A DNA stretch of 64,000 nucleotides. Source: Turbatrix aceti (taxonomy: Eukaryota > Nematoda > Chromadorea > Rhabditida > Panagrolaimidae). The position numbers and the translations under genes were made by a program. A model generated the notes under the pieces. The model was given only the letters and a program-made list of their open reading frames with translations, did not search any database and was not told where the DNA came from. Positions 60,597 through 64,000 of this stretch are shown one piece after another. The first letter of the stretch is position 1; every line of letters begins with the position of its first letter. Location of the stretch: the NCBI GenBank assembly GCA_963969345.1, contig OZ017770.1:4845246-4909245 (forward strand), in the 5' to 3' direction.

Positions 60597-63286
60597 TTAA
60601 GCGTCGTCAAAGGCTACACGGATGAGTAGAGACGCTGCTTCATCGGTAGTGTGATCGATGCCAGTGTTCAGACGAATGATAGAGTAACCCGAACGAACGC
60701 TCTCAACCGGGATCGAAAACTCACCAACAAAGTCGTGGGCAGAAGTGGAGTCAAAATCTTTGACACAGAAGCGCACAATGGCGAGTTCAGGGCAGGTGAG
60801 AGCAAATTCGAAACTTTCATTCCAGACAGGATTGAATCCGTTATTCTTGATAGCACGCGTACGAGATTTGCACGCGTCTCGATGGGTACCGAAAACCTCA
60901 ATGCTGACGTAAGGGTCAACGATGTCGGAGCCCTGGGGATCGGCCTTGGGAAAGTACTGGCCGCAGATGACGCCGATGCAAAGCTTGTACTTGACATCCG
61001 TGCTTTGGCGAGGATCTAAAACGAGTGTTCAGAATGCGAACGGTGAGGACATAAAAAACATACCAATTCCATCGCGAAGAACTTTTGGCTTCAGGACATA
61101 TCCGGATCTGCCATTAATAGAAAACAGTCCCTTGACGATGTCGTAATCCTCATCAGCAGTTTGGAAGTTCATGGCAATACACTGAATGCCACAGAGAAGT
61201 GACGGAAGAGGATTCATGTTGCTAGAATCTTGCCGGATTCCACGGGGATAGCTCTTCACCAATCGACTGGCAGTATATGAGTAGATCGGGGCATTCGCAG
61301 TCATCAGGCTGTTCACCTTGCTCTCAGACAGAGACGCAGAACCGTCCATGGGGTCTGCAAGCAAGATACTACTGACTTTGACAAAAGTAAAATGAATAAA
61401 AACCTACGATCTTGGATGTCTTGATAAATGTTGCTTCCCAGCTTAACGGAGGGGAGGGCAATCAGCCTGGAAACGCCGGGATCAAGTGGCTCGCGAGGTG
61501 TCTGTTTCGCCGAATCGGTGCCATCGTGTTCTTCGCCTTCAGCAAGTGACTCGGTTTGACCAGGCTTGGTTTTTCCGCGAAGGAGGAATCGATTTCGCAG
61601 ATCGTGAGGACTAGGCAGCGGAATTTCACCAGCATTGGGGGGTGGGCGGTAGAGAGAGTCACCAAGAATCTGAAAAAATACACCCCTAATAAAAAAAACC
61701 TATAAAACCAAAAGCAATACCTCTTCAAAGATTTCGGCCATGATTTTTTGCTGAACATGACCTGTGTGGTTTTCAATGGTCAAAATAACAGGATATGGGC
61801 TCGTTTGAAAGGCATAACGCTTGATAGACCGCAGAGCGTTTCTCAGGGTAATAGGCTTGACGAACGTGTGCTTATGGGTAATAATGGGCTCTGATTCCCC
61901 GTCGAACACGTCAACTGTAAATTAAGTGTTAACAATGCAAAAAAATGATAATGACGTACGTTCGAGAAGTCGAGCACCCTGTTTGAGAGCGCTGATGTAA
62001 CCCTCAACGGTAGCCTCGCCTCTAACTTGGATGCCAGTGAGGTACGTGTTATGGCTGGAGTAGATAAAGTAATTGAAAAGCGGCTGCGTCATGTCCATAA
62101 AGATATTCTCGTGGTTGGGTTTTATGATGCCGCCCCATCTAAAGTAAAGCATCCGGCGGAATCCTGAGACTGTGAGCTCTTTACGAGCTTTGCCATCTGC
62201 CGTTGGTTCGCAAAACGTAATAACAGCCTCGGCTTTTTTCTCGTCGACTTCGTCAAACTAAAATAAATGAAAATTACGACACCGTTGAATCATGCTTACG
62301 CCTTGTTCTTCTTTAAGGAATCTGACGAGTTGCTGCACATTGAGGAAGGCCTGGCCATCACCGTTGGCGAGCAAAAGAGCTTTCTTGTACTCCGGCAAAT
62401 CGCTCAACGCTTCAAACAATTTGAGAAATTCTTCCTCCTTCAATTGAGAAGACTGACTGTTTTTGAGCGTCAGCTAAAATAATAAAAGAAATAGCATGTC
62501 ATTATCAATGCATTTAATTTTGAGAAAGGAACATACGTCAAACACGCCACGAGCGTAATCAATTGGAACTTGCAAGTTGAGAGTTTTAAGCAGTTTCCAG
62601 AGTTCATTGAAACTTATTTCGCCACTGGAGTTCAAATCTGCCGCACGAAAGTTTTTCAAAAGCCATTCTTTCTCGTTGAAACTGATACAATGGTTTCCCT
62701 TATCAATGAGGTGCTGGAGAGTTTTGACGCAATAGTCACGGTGTTCCTCGGTATCGGCAACAAAGTCAATAGATTTGCACACAAATTTCGGGTGTTTAAC
62801 GACAATTGAAAAGCATCTAGACTCAGGTGCAGCCACTTGGAAGCGATATTTTTTCGCCGCACGATGCAACCCGTCTGTTCCGTAGCCTTGACGCACTTCC
62901 AACAACTGCGAAACGTCGACTGAAAACCAACGCAATTGTTATTTTTCATGGAACAACAAGAATTCCAAAAGCGAATGAAGAATTCACCAGGTGTGCATGC
63001 AAAACAAAAAAAAAAGATGAAAAAAGTGTTGAACAACAAACTCACTTTCTTTCAGTCGTCGACGGTTTCTGTTGCAAAAAACGAAGGAACTAGCGGACAA
63101 CGGATATTTGAGCCATTTCTGATCGTGAAGCAAAATAGGCATAGGATCATTAATCTTGGCACTTTTTATGCGGCGAACATTCAAGCCAGTCTCCAAAGCT
63201 CTGAGCGCATGCTCCAGATGATGATCAGACTCGCCAACTGTGGCAGTGGGATCCGTCAAGTTTCCATTTGTGACCACTGGTGACAT
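60597..63286 (-). CDS. Phospholipase C delta, copy D'
   Basis: A complete eight-exon copy at offset 11347, predicted 753 residues and identical to the unit D protein in every frame compared. The PH, EF-hand, X, Y and C2 regions and all catalytic residues are intact. Its divergent innexin partner would start at about 64100, outside the window. Confidence 0.94.
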
Positions 63287-64000
63287 CTTGAATTACACGT
63301 CAACGGACGATAAACAAAAATAACAAAAAACAATGTTACAAGACGCAGATTTGAGCAACAAAACCAAGAGAGAGCTCTTATAAACGGGTCGCAGCTCAAA
63401 AATTGTTTGTTGCGGTCGTGGCGAGGCGTCCCAGATGTGAGTCGTCCTGCATGTGCAGCAGACGCGCTGTTTTGCCTTTCCGCCCTCCTTCCTTTTTCAC
63501 GTTTATTCACAGCGATTTTATTTGTTGTTTGTCCAAACCTGAACTAGGTAGTAAAAGGGGCCGCTGAAAATTGACGTGACTAAAAATGCACAATTTGCCA
63601 ATGTTTATTAATTGCTCAGATTACACGGGCAAGTGACACTCAGCTGTGTATATATGCGATTGAATCAAAGACATGCTCCGAGCATGTTGCTGCCTTGCAA
63701 AAACATGATAACAGTTGCTACGAAAAATGGCACCGGCAGAAGATGGAATATCGTCTCACAAGAAAACATAACATACTTTTCATTGTCTTTCGGCCAAAGG
63801 CCTGTCGTTTTTTTCCTTCTTTTTAGCTAAGCGAGAAATCACGGATGAGGGCCACGGAATGGACAGTTGTTTGAAGACGTCCTCATGTTGCGACCAGAGC
63901 CGAAAGCACACTCAGACTTAGTAACAGCGACACTCCTTTTGCTTCACAATTTGTTCCATCAAATTGCCTTTTTGTCATAATTTTCTATTGGTCTGTGCAA
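63287..64000. promoter_or_regulatory. Upstream region of PLC delta, copy D' (window end)
   Basis: A copy of 51940-52653. The innexin coding start is not reached. No additional feature is seen. Confidence 0.35.

Larger units (their letters stand above)
54094..64000. repeat. Tandem segmental duplication, unit D' (runs off window)
   Basis: This is the second copy of unit D, corresponding to 42740-52653. Differences are sparse: single substitutions, A-run length changes, and a six-base loss in MON1. The copy continues past the window end, before the innexin start is reached. Confidence 0.94.

Noticed and set aside
2376..63600. tRNA or rRNA genes
   Set aside because: I looked for tRNA B-box-like and rRNA segments and found no cloverleaf or rRNA core I could support by eye.
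1..64000. CRISPR arrays, bacterial operons, Shine-Dalgarno sites or rho-independent terminators
   Set aside because: The sequence is intron-containing eukaryotic DNA; no regularly spaced repeat array is present.

Overview
The window is eukaryotic nuclear DNA, not prokaryotic. Genes are split by short GT-AG introns of about 45-130 bases, with T-rich acceptors ending in ttttcag or tttttag. Neighbouring genes are often only 90-800 bases apart. An innexin, a tincar-like protein and an egghead/BRE-3 mannosyltransferase point to a small ecdysozoan invertebrate with a compact genome, such as a nematode or tardigrade. I cannot place it further. No mobile element, rRNA, tRNA or CRISPR was recognised.

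Layout. 1-8.8 kb is single copy: two head-to-tail V-ATPase subunit c genes (-), B4GALT7 (+), a divergent seven-helix receptor (-) and egh/bre-3 (-). 8.83-35.5 kb is a tandem segmental array. Unit A (8831-19689) holds about 5.7 kb of non-coding DNA, a DUF4781-type gene (-) and a 3'-truncated Sin1 gene (+). Unit B (19690-28570) repeats the non-coding block and the DUF4781 gene but stops before Sin1. Unit C (28571-35536) has a shortened left part, a third DUF4781 gene and the only complete Sin1 (TORC2 subunit). 35.9-42.97 kb is single copy: a tincar-like gene (-), a gap, and a stargazin/TARP-like gene (-).

42.74-54.09 kb (unit D) is followed directly by a near-identical copy, unit D' (54,094 to the window end). 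Unit D carries PI synthase (-), a TFAM-like HMG-box protein (+), MON1 (-), UBE2H (+), phospholipase C delta (-) and an innexin (+). The window ends before the second innexin copy would start.

Gene models were assembled by hand from exon frames. For nearly all multi-exon genes the summed exon lengths are a multiple of three and phases match at every junction, which supports the models. The genes are ordinary housekeeping or membrane genes, not a single pathway. PI synthase makes phosphatidylinositol, the precursor of the PLC substrate PIP2, so those two are biochemically linked and are duplicated together. The most notable features are the two young tandem duplications: their breakpoints create a truncated Sin1 fusion frame, a rewritten innexin tail and a truncated stargazin-like 5' fragment. 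Assembly error must be excluded before these are taken as biology. I did not find a convincing new multi-gene system.
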